NCBI RefSeq assembly: GCF_000282975.1
Contig: NZ_ALJC01000100.1
Coordinates: forward strand, 62,001-126,000
Length of the DNA: 64,000 bases
Origin: Pseudomonas psychrophila HA-4
Lineage (GTDB): Bacteria > Pseudomonadota > Gammaproteobacteria > Pseudomonadales > Pseudomonadaceae
Direction: 5' to 3'
The notes beneath the pieces were generated by a model. The model was not told the origin of the DNA. It was given only the letters and a program-made list of their open reading frames with translations, and searched no databases. How positions within the stretch are numbered: the first letter of the stretch is position 1; each line of letters starts with the position of its first letter. The translations under genes and the position numbers were made by a program. Below are positions 44,609 to 52,748 of the stretch, piece after piece.

Positions 44609-45064
44609 GTGCTGTTCCGGCTAAAGGCCCGTGTGAGCTATACCGTTGCGCGCAAATTGTTTCACCGGCCATGGTGTATGCGTCAGCCGCGTTTGTGGCG
44701 CTGGATGGAAGGGCAGTTTGCGCGCATGGCCAACCTGGGCGATACCCGTGCTCAGAGCTTCTATGGGCACATTTTGGCCTTTCGTGGCCAAGGGCTGGGT
44801 GCGCGTGAGGAGGGCGTGCGTTTGTTGCGTCTCGCGGCGTTAGGCGGTGATGGCAAGGCGGCGTATCAGCTCGGCGTATTTAGCTTGGCTGGCACGACTG
44901 TTCGAGGCCCGGACGCCGCTGAGGCGGCACGTTGGTGGGCATTAGCGGCTAAAGGCGGGCACCCATTGGCTTCGCTCAAGCTGGTTGAGTTGTATCGGCA
45001 GGGCGGACCAGGATTGCTGGCCGATCCTGCATTGGCCAAGCATTACGCGCTAGGCGCTCAGTAA
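44609..45064 (+). CDS. Sel1-repeat protein
   Basis: The 151-residue product begins with GTG directly after the previous stop codon, with GAGGAGG just upstream. It has two or three Sel1-like repeats: residues about 48-83 (AQSFYGHILAFRGQGLGAREEGVRLLRLAALGGD) and 84-120 (KAAYQLGVFSLAGTTVRGPDAAEAARWWALAAKGGHPLA), each of about 36 residues with the A-x-x-x-L-x-x-x-Y/F-G pattern. Such repeats are protein-protein interaction modules. The basic N-terminus (RLKARVSYTVARKLFHRPWCMRQPRLWRW) is unusual. No signal peptide is evident. Confidence 0.83.
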   Translation: MLFRLKARVSYTVARKLFHRPWCMRQPRLWRWMEGQFARMANLGDTRAQSFYGHILAFRGQGLGAREEGVRLLRLAALGGDGKAAYQLGVFSLAGTTVRGPDAAEAARWWALAAKGGHPLASLKLVELYRQGGPGLLADPALAKHYALGAQ

Positions 45065-45068
45065 GGAC

Positions 45069-45107
45069 AAAAAAGGGCGGGCCGCATTTAGCGGCCCGCC
45101 CTTTTTT
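45069..45107. terminator. Bidirectional intrinsic terminator
   Basis: AAAAAAGGGCGGGCCGC and GCGGCCCGCCCTTTTTT pair around a loop of 5 bases. It has T-runs on both strands and ends the Sel1 operon and, beyond the adjacent repeat, the facing prc gene. Confidence 0.93.
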
Positions 45108-45126
45108 ACACTGTCGTATGAGATTG

Positions 45127-45177
45127 CCTCGCGATCTTTTAATCCTCAAAAGATCACGAGCAAGCTCGTTCCTACAG
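45127..45177. repeat. GATC-palindrome intergenic repeat, copy 3
   Basis: CCTCGCGATCTTTTAATCCTCAAAAGATCACGAGCAAGCTCGTTCCTACAG is the same design as the copies at 1069 and 57509. It lies just past the prc stop codon. Confidence 0.78.
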
Positions 45178-45192
45178 GACTGAGACGGTGCC

Positions 45193-47274
45193 TTACTTTT
45201 TGGCTACCTGTGAGTTGAGCTTGAGGTAGTCCAGCAGAATCCGCCCGGTTTCACTCAGGTAGGCGTCATCTTCTGGCTTGGTCTTTTCAGGCTCGACCGG
45301 CAGTGCATCTTCGTCTTCTTTCTTCATTTCCTTGAGCGGTGCTTCGCCTTTGGCCTGACGGCGGGCGTTTTCCATCACCAACTGCTTGGCATCGATGTCA
45401 GCGTGCTGGGCGCGACGCTCTGCCTCGTTGAGGCTGACGGTCTTCTCGGCCATCAGTTTGTCGGCCAGGGCTAGCTTGTCGCGAATAAAGATGAACTCGG
45501 CATCTTTAGCCACGCGTGCATCATGCTCAGCCTTGAGTTGCGCCAGGAACGGCTTGAACGGGTCTGCCGCAGGCTTGATCGCAGGACGGATGGTGTCCCA
45601 CGGCATGGCCTCTGGCAGCGCGCTTTCACCGATTTCCTTGGTGTCGATGATCGACGGGAAGGCAACGTCAGGCAGTACGCCCTGATGCTGGGTGCTCTGA
45701 CCGGACACGCGGTAGAACTTGGCCAGTGTCAGTTTCAGCTCGCCGTGGTTCAGTGGCTGGATGGTTTGCACCGTCCCTTTGCCGAACGTCTGGCCGCCGA
45801 TAATCAGTGCACGGTGGTAGTCCTGCATGGCCCCGGCAAAAATCTCCGACGCTGACGCCGACAAACGGTTGACCAACAACGCCATTGGGCCTTTGTAGAA
45901 CGCCCCCGGGTTTTCGTCTTCGAGTACGTCGACTTTACCGTCAGCGTTGCGCACCAGTACCGTTGGACCCTTGTCGATAAACAGACTGGTCAGCTCGGTC
46001 GCTTCCTGCAACGAACCCCCGCCGTTGTTGCGCAGGTCGATAATCACGCCATCGACTTTTTCTTTCTGCAACTCGGTTAGCAGTTTTTTGACGTCGCGGG
46101 TGGTGCTCTTGTAGTTCGGGTCGCCAGCGCGGAACGCTTTGAAGTCCAAGTAGAACGCCGGGATTTCAATCACGCCCAGTTTGTAGTCTTTGCCATCTTG
46201 CTTGAGGTTCAGGATCGATTTTTTCGCCGCCTGCTCTTCAAGCTTCACCGCTTCACGGGTGATGGACACAATTTTGCTGGTCTGGTCGTTAGGCGCGTTG
46301 CTGGCCGGAATCACTTCCAGGCGCACCACAGAGCCTTTAGGGCCACGAATCAGCTTGACCACTTCGTCCAAACGCCAGCCGATGACGTCGACCATCTCTT
46401 TGTCGCCTTGGGCAACGCCGATGATTTTGTCAGCCGGAGCGACCTGTTTGGTTTTGTCGGCCGGGCCTGCTGGTACCAGACGTACAACCTTCACTTGGTC
46501 GTTATCGCTCTGCAACACGGCGCCAATGCCTTCCAGCGACAGGCTCATGTTGATGTCGAAGTTCTCCGCGTTATCTGGCGACAGATAGTTGGTGTGCGGG
46601 TCGTACGACATGGCGAAGGTATTGATATACGCCTGGAAGATGTCTTCGCTGCGGGTCTGGTCCAGACGCGCCAATTGGTTCTTGTAGCGCTTGGTCAGCA
46701 GTTCCTGGATTTTCGATGGCTCTTTGCCAGCGATTTTCAGACGCAGGACTTCGTCCTTGATGCGTTTGCGCCACAGGTCATTGAGTTCGGCTTCGGTCTT
46801 GAGCCATGGGGCGTCCTTGCGATCAATCTGCAAGTTTTCCTTGGCCGTGAAGTCGAACGAATCAACGCCTTTGTTCAACTCGGCCAGTGCGAAGTCTAGG
46901 CGCGCTTTCACGCGGTCCAGATAGCGCTTGTACATGGTAAAGCCGGGGTTGAGATCGCCGTTTTTGAGGAAATCGTCAAATTGGAATTTCCATTTGTCGA
47001 ATTCGGCGATATCACTGGCCAGAAAGTAACTGCGCGAAGGGTCGAGCAGCTTCAGGTAGCTGTCATAGATGATCGCGGAACGCGCGTCATCCAGTGGCGG
47101 CTTGCTGTAATGATGGCGTTTGAGCAGCTCAACGACGTTAAGACTGGCAATTACCTCATCACGATCTGGCTGAAGGTTATCCCAACTGTTAGCGGCGAAC
47201 GTAGTGGCCGAGAACGGCAAAACGCCTAAGCCAATGAAGAGGGCAAGTGCGGTGCTAGGGAATAAATGCTTCAT
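45193..47274 (-). CDS. prc: Carboxy-terminal processing (tail-specific) protease
   Basis: Prc is a periplasmic serine protease of family S41 that degrades envelope proteins, including tagged and mucoidy-related ones (AlgO in P. aeruginosa). The 693-residue product has a signal peptide (to about residue 27, TTFA), an N-terminal helical domain, a PDZ domain (about 225-310; EGIGAVLQSDNDQVKVVRLV), and the catalytic core with the Ser-Lys dyad: Ser in RLSASASEIFAG (about 473) and Lys in TFGKGTVQTIQPL (about 497), 25 residues apart as in E. coli Prc. The start is uncertain: ATGs at 47274 and 47307. The first gives a clean signal peptide. Confidence 0.93.
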   Translation of the reverse strand: MKHLFPSTALALFIGLGVLPFSATTFAANSWDNLQPDRDEVIASLNVVELLKRHHYSKPPLDDARSAIIYDSYLKLLDPSRSYFLASDIAEFDKWKFQFDDFLKNGDLNPGFTMYKRYLDRVKARLDFALAELNKGVDSFDFTAKENLQIDRKDAPWLKTEAELNDLWRKRIKDEVLRLKIAGKEPSKIQELLTKRYKNQLARLDQTRSEDIFQAYINTFAMSYDPHTNYLSPDNAENFDINMSLSLEGIGAVLQSDNDQVKVVRLVPAGPADKTKQVAPADKIIGVAQGDKEMVDVIGWRLDEVVKLIRGPKGSVVRLEVIPASNAPNDQTSKIVSITREAVKLEEQAAKKSILNLKQDGKDYKLGVIEIPAFYLDFKAFRAGDPNYKSTTRDVKKLLTELQKEKVDGVIIDLRNNGGGSLQEATELTSLFIDKGPTVLVRNADGKVDVLEDENPGAFYKGPMALLVNRLSASASEIFAGAMQDYHRALIIGGQTFGKGTVQTIQPLNHGELKLTLAKFYRVSGQSTQHQGVLPDVAFPSIIDTKEIGESALPEAMPWDTIRPAIKPAADPFKPFLAQLKAEHDARVAKDAEFIFIRDKLALADKLMAEKTVSLNEAERRAQHADIDAKQLVMENARRQAKGEAPLKEMKKEDEDALPVEPEKTKPEDDAYLSETGRILLDYLKLNSQVAKK

Positions 47275-47413
47275 GCTGATTCGACGCGGGGGCAATTGAT
47301 AACGCATATTAGGCCGTCTTTGAAGTCGCCGGTTCCGTGAAGGACCGGCCGCATAATGCAAGAAGCCCGATGCAACAGCACCGGGCTCAGTCCAGACTCA
47401 CTATGGAGGCACT

Positions 47414-48376
47414 GTGAAAGCATTGCAAGGCGTTGAAGGTCAAGTGACATGGGTTGAAGAGCCAAGCCCACGCTGCGATGTAGGGCAAATTCGGATTCGT
47501 GTGGCGGCTGCGGGGCTGAATCGCGCCGATCTGCTGCAAAGTGCGGGTTTATATCCGCCACCGCCGGGCGCCAGCAAAATGCTGGGGCTGGAGTGTTCAG
47601 GCGTGATCAGTGAAGTGGGGCCGGGTTCTTCCTGGCAGGTCGGCGACCGGGTGTGCGCGCTGTTGGCGGGCGGCGGTATGGCTGAGGAGGTGGTCGTTGA
47701 TGCGCGCCATGCCTTGCCCGTGCCGGAAGGTTTGTCGCTGATTGAAGCGGCGGCATTGCCCGAGGTGTACAGCACCGCCTGGCTTAATGTGTTCCAACTG
47801 GCGGCCCTGAAGCCCGGCGAAAAAGTGCTGTTGCATGCCGGAGCAAGTGGAGTTGGTTCAGCCGCTATTCAGCTGTGCAAAGCCTTTGGCAGCCCGTGCT
47901 GGGTGACGGTCGGTTCGGCCGAGCGTTTGGCCTATTGCGAGGCGTTGGGCGCGCAGGGTGGCGCTGTGCGCACAGAAGGGCTGGACAGCCTTAAAGCGTT
48001 TGGCCCGTTTGACGTAGTGCTGGACCCAGTGGGCGCCAATTATGTGGAGTCCAACCTCAAGTTGCTGGCGCTGGACGGGCGTTGGGTGTTGATTGGCCTG
48101 ATGGGCGGGCGCAAAGCTGAGCTGGACCTGGCATTGGTGTTGGGCAAGCGAATCCAGTTGCTGGGTTCGACCTTGCGCAGCCGTGATGATCAGTTCAAGG
48201 CTGATTTGTTAAGCGATCTGGGTCAGCAGGTCTGGCCGTTGTTCGCTGAGCGTCGTTTAAGCCCACAGTTGGCCAAAACCTTCCCAATTGCAGAGGCGCA
48301 AGCGGCGTTTGACGAACTGGCCGGTAATCAGGTGTCGGGCAAGCTGGTGTTAGTGATCGACGCGAGCTTGGTTTAA
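47414..48376 (+). CDS. NAD(P)H-dependent quinone oxidoreductase, zinc-free MDR family
   Basis: The 320-residue protein belongs to the PIG3/quinone oxidoreductase branch of medium-chain dehydrogenases. The N-terminal domain has the proline-rich PPPPGASKMLGLECSG, and the Rossmann motif is LLHAGASGVGSAAIQLCKAFG near residues 137-157. A zinc-binding His/Cys set is absent. LDPVGANYVESNL and AEAQAAFDEL are family marks. It starts with GTG at 47414, with ATGGAGG 5-11 bases before. The divergent neighbour is prc, with about 140 bases between. Confidence 0.88.
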   Translation: MKALQGVEGQVTWVEEPSPRCDVGQIRIRVAAAGLNRADLLQSAGLYPPPPGASKMLGLECSGVISEVGPGSSWQVGDRVCALLAGGGMAEEVVVDARHALPVPEGLSLIEAAALPEVYSTAWLNVFQLAALKPGEKVLLHAGASGVGSAAIQLCKAFGSPCWVTVGSAERLAYCEALGAQGGAVRTEGLDSLKAFGPFDVVLDPVGANYVESNLKLLALDGRWVLIGLMGGRKAELDLALVLGKRIQLLGSTLRSRDDQFKADLLSDLGQQVWPLFAERRLSPQLAKTFPIAEAQAAFDELAGNQVSGKLVLVIDASLV

Positions 48377-48388
48377 AACGGCCATTTT

Positions 48389-48557
48389 CCCTCACCCTAA
48401 CCCGGGGGGAGAGGGGATTAACCGAGTAGTCTTCAGGTAGTCAGCGACCTGAGAAACCGCGTCGATTATGGATTCGAAATAGCACGTTGATGTCGCTGCG
48501 AATCTTGAATATTCCCCAATCAGTTCCCTCTCCCTGCGGGAGAGGGCTAGGGTGGGT
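48389..48557. repeat. CCCTCACCCTA-type inverted repeat pair
   Basis: CCCTCACCCTAACCCGGGGGGAGAGGGGA (48389-48417) and CCCTCTCCCTGCGGGAGAGGGCTAGGGTGGG (48526-48557) are nearly complementary palindromic units facing each other across about 110 bases. The spacer contains CGATTATGGATTCGAAATAG. It occupies the gap between two convergent genes. REP-like family distinct from the other two in the window. Confidence 0.75.
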
Positions 48558-48567
48558 GTTTTTGACC

Positions 48568-49221
48568 TTACTTCCAATGATGAATCGGCCACCCGGCCTT
48601 TTCAGCGTGTTCACGCAACACCGGGTCCGGGTTGACCACATGCGGGTGATCCACTTTGAGCAACAACGGCAAGTCGTTGCGAGAGTCGGAGTAAAAACTC
48701 GCGCCTTCGAGGTTTTCTTCTTGCGCGTCCATCCACTCCAGCAGGCGGGTAATTTTGCCTTCGCGGTAGGTCAGGGTGCCGACGGTTTTACCCGTGTAAA
48801 AACCATGGGCCACGTCCAGTTCGATCCCCAGCACTTCATCTATGCCCAAGCGCTCGGCTATGGGTTTGACCAGATGCGTGCCCGACGCTGAAATAACCAA
48901 AATGCGGTCGCCTGCCTTGCGGTGCTCAGCAATGGTTTTGGTCGCATCACTGAAAATGATCGGCTCGATGAAGTCTTCAACCCACGGCCCGACCAAATGC
49001 TCGACTTCTTCAGGCGTACGGCCCACCAAGGGCTCTAGGCTGAAGGCCATATAGTCCTCCATCTTCAACTGGCCTTGGCTGTAGGCATGCATCAGCTCGT
49101 TGTTACGCTGCATGAACGACTTGGGGTCGACCCAGCCCAAGCGGCCCATTTGTTCGCTCCACAGGGTGGCGCAGTCGCCGTGTATCAAGGTCTCATCCAG
49201 ATCAAAAATTGCCAGGGCCAT
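48568..49221 (-). CDS. HAD-IB family phosphatase
   Basis: The 217-residue protein is a HAD-superfamily phosphatase of subfamily IB (SerB/CicA-like). Motif I is IFDLDETLIHGD with Asp7 and Asp9; motif II is VISASGTHLV with the Ser; motif III and IV are KITRLLEWM (Lys) and YSDSRNDLPLL (Asp pair). In Pseudomonas this family includes phosphoserine- and histidinol-phosphate-type phosphatases, but the substrate cannot be read from sequence. The start codon ATG at 49221 is followed at once by the motif. It may be in an operon with the ABC genes that precede it on the minus strand. Confidence 0.87.
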   Translation of the reverse strand: MALAIFDLDETLIHGDCATLWSEQMGRLGWVDPKSFMQRNNELMHAYSQGQLKMEDYMAFSLEPLVGRTPEEVEHLVGPWVEDFIEPIIFSDATKTIAEHRKAGDRILVISASGTHLVKPIAERLGIDEVLGIELDVAHGFYTGKTVGTLTYREGKITRLLEWMDAQEENLEGASFYSDSRNDLPLLLKVDHPHVVNPDPVLREHAEKAGWPIHHWK

Positions 49222-49255
49222 CAGTACAACTCCCTCTTCATCATGCTCAAACGCA

Positions 49256-50245
49256 TCAGGCTACCTCACATAAGGTGCTGGTATCGATGGATAGCGCCAC
49301 GCGCTGACCATCCGGGTACAGATCGGCCGGTGAGCGGTTAAGTACATCGACGACCAGTTCCACGCCGCGTACTTCTACGCGATAGCGGATCACATTGCCC
49401 AGCAGACTATGGTTGTGTATTAACGTGTCCGGCTCGCCTTGCAGGCTCAAACCTAGGGTTTCCGGGCGAATGGCGATACGACTGGTGACCGGGCGCTGCA
49501 ACAGTCGGCTGGCCGTTTCGGCATCCAGCAGGTTGTAGTTGCCGATAAAACCTGCGGCGAACACATCTACTGGAGAGGCATACAAGTTTTCGGCGTTACC
49601 GCTTTGTACGATTCGGCCTTTGTTCATCAGGAAAATACGATCACTCATGGTCAGCGCTTCTTCCTGGTCGTGGGTGACGAAAATCGTCGTCAGCCCCAGT
49701 TCGCGCTGGATCTGACGGATCTGTTCGCGCAAGTGTTTGCGGATGCGTGCGTCCAGTGCCGACAGCGGTTCATCCAACAGCAGTAAACGCGGGCGTGTTA
49801 CCAGCGAACGGGCCAGCGCGACGCGTTGGCATTGGCCACCGGAGAGCTGGTGCGGGTAGCGTTTGGCAAAGTCATTGAGCTCCACCAGTTGCAGCACCTC
49901 GGCCACCCGCTTGTGGCTGTCATCCGCCTTGACCTTTTGCATGCGAAGGCCGAAGGCCACGTTTTGTTCAACGGTCATGTTGGGGAACAGCGCGTAGCTC
50001 TGGAACACCATGCCAATCCCGCGTTTCTGCGGGTTGAGCGGGACGATGTCTTGGCCATCGAGCAGAATCTTGCCTTGATCCACCGGCGTCAGCCCGGCGA
50101 TGCAACGTAGCAATGTGGACTTGCCGCAGCCGGAAGGGCCGAGCAGGGTCACGAACTCGCCTTTGCTGATGGTGAAATTGATGTCGCTAAACACCGGAGT
50201 GCCGGAGTAGGTTTTTTGCAGTTGTTCGACGCTGACGAAGCTCAT
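49256..50245 (-). CDS. ABC importer ATPase, polyamine/phosphonate type
   Basis: The 329-residue ATPase (PotA/PhnT family) has Walker A GPSGCGKST (about residues 39-47), signature LSGGQCQRVALARSL, Walker B LLLLDEPLSALD and the switch histidine in FVTHDQEEA. A C-terminal TOBE domain follows (RIAIRPETLGL). It serves the two permeases encoded next to it. A frame extension of 12 codons runs upstream, but the ATG at 50245 overlaps the permease stop (ATGA). The 34-base gap to the HAD phosphatase may put both on one transcript. Confidence 0.92.
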   Translation of the reverse strand: MSFVSVEQLQKTYSGTPVFSDINFTISKGEFVTLLGPSGCGKSTLLRCIAGLTPVDQGKILLDGQDIVPLNPQKRGIGMVFQSYALFPNMTVEQNVAFGLRMQKVKADDSHKRVAEVLQLVELNDFAKRYPHQLSGGQCQRVALARSLVTRPRLLLLDEPLSALDARIRKHLREQIRQIQRELGLTTIFVTHDQEEALTMSDRIFLMNKGRIVQSGNAENLYASPVDVFAAGFIGNYNLLDAETASRLLQRPVTSRIAIRPETLGLSLQGEPDTLIHNHSLLGNVIRYRVEVRGVELVVDVLNRSPADLYPDGQRVALSIDTSTLCEVA

Positions 50246-51042
50246 TGGCTTTTGTCCTTGTTCAGGAAGGTGGCAACCCACGTCAGCACCAGTACAAAGA
50301 GGAAGTAGGAGATCACCAGCGCGCTGGTGAAATGGCCGCTGCTGTTACGCATGTTGTTGAGGAACACCTGCAAGGTTTCGTAGCGCGTGCCGACCAGAAT
50401 GTTGGCGAAGACGAACTCTCCAAACAGGAACGAGAACGACAGCAGCAACGCCACCAGCAAGCCTTTGCGCAAGTTTGGCAGCACCACCAGAAACGCTGCC
50501 TGCCAAGTGCTCGCGCCAAGCAGTTGGGCGGCGTCCATCAGGTCGTGCAGGTTGATGGCTTGCAGGTTGTTGGTGATGGCCCGGTACATGAACGGCAGGG
50601 CCACGGTGAAGTAACAGCCGATCAGAATCCAGGGTGTGCCAACCATGGCCATTGGCCCGGAGCCGTACAGTTGCAGCAGACCGACCGACGACACCACTGG
50701 CGGCACGGCAAATGGCAGCAGAATCAGGATGTTCATCAGCGCGTCGAGTTTGGGGAAGTGGTAATGCACGACGAACAACAAGGGCAAAATCAGCACTACG
50801 GACAGTACCAGCGCCCCGACGCAAATCAGCAGCGAATGCCCGAATGCAGTCAAAAAACGTGGGTCGCTCCACAGTTGTAGGTACCACTTGAAAGTAAAGC
50901 CACTGGGTAACACGGTGGCTGACCAACTGCTGGCAATCGAATACACAAAGGTGCCGAGCAGCGGCAACAGCAAAATGATGAACAGCAGGTAAACCACGCT
51001 GCGGTGGTAAACGCTGGCAGTCCCGGCTTCAGCGCGCGACAT
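50242..51042 (-). CDS. ABC importer permease, PotC/PhnV type
   Basis: The 266-residue inner-membrane protein has about six helices and the permease contact loop with LMDAAQLLGASTWQAAFLVVLPNLRKGL (about residues 167-194). It is the second permease of the pair. Its ATG is preceded by AAAGAGGAG, and it overlaps the first permease by 14 bases. A 4-base overlap joins it to the ATPase gene. Confidence 0.92.
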   Translation of the reverse strand: MSRAEAGTASVYHRSVVYLLFIILLLPLLGTFVYSIASSWSATVLPSGFTFKWYLQLWSDPRFLTAFGHSLLICVGALVLSVVLILPLLFVVHYHFPKLDALMNILILLPFAVPPVVSSVGLLQLYGSGPMAMVGTPWILIGCYFTVALPFMYRAITNNLQAINLHDLMDAAQLLGASTWQAAFLVVLPNLRKGLLVALLLSFSFLFGEFVFANILVGTRYETLQVFLNNMRNSSGHFTSALVISYFLFVLVLTWVATFLNKDKSQ

Positions 51043-51865
51043 GGTAGCTCCTCTTTAATAGCCACTGATGCACCAGCGTCACTAAGGTCATCAACCCGAC
51101 CAAAATCACGGCCAGCGCACTGGCCATGTTCGGATCCAGGCTAATGTCGCCTGACACCATCGCGGCGATGCGAATCGGCAGCACGTTGAAGTTGCCGGTG
51201 GTCAGGGCGTACACCGTGGCGTAGGCGCCGAGTGCGTTGGCCAGCAGAATCACAAAGGTGCCGAGCAGTGCTGGCGTCAGAACCGGCACGCCGATATAGC
51301 GCCAGAACTGCCAACTGTTGGCGCCGAGCAAGGCTGCCGACTCGCGCCAGTCTTCACGCAAGGCATCGAAGGCTGGGTAGAGCAGCAACACCCCCAGTGG
51401 AATCTGGAAGTAGGTGTACAAAATGATTAGGCCGGTTTTCGAGTAGAGGTTGAAATCTTCGATGATCCCCGCCTGTTTGAGCATGATCGTGATGCTGCCG
51501 TTAAAGCCCAGCAGAATGATGAAGGCAAACGCCAGTGGCACGCCGGAGAAGTTGCTGGTCATGTTGGCGAAGGCATTCACAAAATTGCGCAGGCGTGAAT
51601 CGACCTTGTGCAGTGAATAACTCCCGAGCACGGCGATCACAATCCCGAACACGCTGGACCAGAAACTGATTTCCAGACTGTGCTGGATCGCCTGCAAATA
51701 GAATTTTGAAGCGAATATCTTGTTGAAGTTGTCCAGACCCCAACCAGTTTCTTCCGATTGCACGCTATGAATCATCACCCACACCAGCGGGGCGATCTGG
51801 AACACGATGAAAACGACGGCGAAAGGCACCAAGCACAATAAGCCCAGCCATTTACCTCGAGTCAT
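51029..51865 (-). CDS. ABC importer permease, PotB/PhnU type
   Basis: The 278-residue protein has six membrane helices and an EAA-like loop (LREDWRESAALLGANSWQFWRYIGVPVLTP, about residues 165-194). The ATG at 51865 (MTRGKWLG) overlaps the stop of the phosphodiesterase-type gene by 4 bases. The 25 further codons in frame are antisense-like and I disregard them. Its end overlaps the next permease by 14 bases. Confidence 0.92.
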   Translation of the reverse strand: MTRGKWLGLLCLVPFAVVFIVFQIAPLVWVMIHSVQSEETGWGLDNFNKIFASKFYLQAIQHSLEISFWSSVFGIVIAVLGSYSLHKVDSRLRNFVNAFANMTSNFSGVPLAFAFIILLGFNGSITIMLKQAGIIEDFNLYSKTGLIILYTYFQIPLGVLLLYPAFDALREDWRESAALLGANSWQFWRYIGVPVLTPALLGTFVILLANALGAYATVYALTTGNFNVLPIRIAAMVSGDISLDPNMASALAVILVGLMTLVTLVHQWLLKRSYHVAR

Positions 51866-52677
51866 GACGTGGGCCTCAGTAAGTCTTGGCAAAACGGTTT
51901 GTCGTGGACGACATCCAGCAACTGGCAAATCGTGCCACACAGTTCGGTTTGTTTAGGTGTGGCGTCCGGGTTGAGACTGAACGCTTCGCCCAGCACAAAC
52001 AGCGGCACTTCGCGCTCTTCGGGCAACAGGCCATTATGCGAGCGGTCGTTGTTCATGCCGTGATCGGCGGTGACCACGACCTGGTAGCCGGCATCGAGCC
52101 AGCCTTGCAGATAGTCGGCCAGAATAATGTCGGCCGAGCGCGCGCTGTTGCGGTATTGCGGGGTGTCGAGGCCGTGCTTGTGCCCGGCATCGTCGATGTT
52201 CATCGGATGCACCACTAAAAAGTCCGGCGCATGGCGCACGCGCAGGCTTTCGGCATCGGCAAACACATGGGAATCGGGGTAGTGGTCGTTCCAATAAAAA
52301 TGCCCATGCTGAATGGGCAGATCGTTGTCATCGGTGTGACGGTCGCGGGCGGCGACAAACGGCGAGCGGTTATACAGTTCGCTGACCCAGTGATAGGCCG
52401 CGGCTGCGGTGCTCAAACCAGCCTCGCGGGCGTAATGAAAAACACTGCGTTGGTTGGACAGGCGCGACACATTGTTATGGACAATACCGCTTTCAATGGG
52501 TGGTACACCCGTGAGAATGCACTCATAAAGAGGCCGCGACAGCGCCGGCAATTCGCAGGTGAGTGTGTAAAGTGCTGCGCGTCCTGCGCCGACATAGGCC
52601 TGCAAATGCCCCATGGCATGGCGGGCAACGTCGTAGTTGAGTCCGTCGAGTACCACCAAAATAACCTTGTGTCTCAT
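51862..52677 (-). CDS. Alkaline-phosphatase-superfamily enzyme (nucleotide pyrophosphatase/phosphonate hydrolase type)
   Basis: The 271-residue product has the alkaline phosphatase/NPP fold. Metal ligands appear in VILVVLDGLNYD (Asp), LPALSRPLYECILTGVPP (nucleophile region with Ser46 of the sequence LSRP), HPMNIDDAGHKHG (Asp and His), and VVTADHGMNNDRSHNG (Asp-His). No signal peptide, so it acts in the cytoplasm. It lies inside an ABC importer operon between the binding protein and the first permease, so it probably cleaves the imported phosphoester or phosphonate. Candidates are phosphonoacetate or a nucleotide-like ester. No exact substrate is inferable. Confidence 0.82.
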   Translation of the reverse strand: MRHKVILVVLDGLNYDVARHAMGHLQAYVGAGRAALYTLTCELPALSRPLYECILTGVPPIESGIVHNNVSRLSNQRSVFHYAREAGLSTAAAAYHWVSELYNRSPFVAARDRHTDDNDLPIQHGHFYWNDHYPDSHVFADAESLRVRHAPDFLVVHPMNIDDAGHKHGLDTPQYRNSARSADIILADYLQGWLDAGYQVVVTADHGMNNDRSHNGLLPEEREVPLFVLGEAFSLNPDATPKQTELCGTICQLLDVVHDKPFCQDLLRPTS

Positions 52678-52707
52678 GCACTGCGACTCCGGGGTAAAGC
52701 ACTAAAT

Positions 52708-52733
52708 CTGTAGGAGCGAGCTCACTCCTACAG
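52708..52733. repeat. Short hairpin repeat (CTGTAGGAG palindrome)
   Basis: CTGTAGGAGCGAGCTCACTCCTACAG is a hairpin with 9-base arms between the binding-protein gene and the phosphatase-superfamily gene. It looks like the outer arms of the GATC-type repeat without its core. It may attenuate or stabilise the transcript between them. Confidence 0.7.
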
Positions 52734-52748
52734 GGGTTGGTCAGTCCT

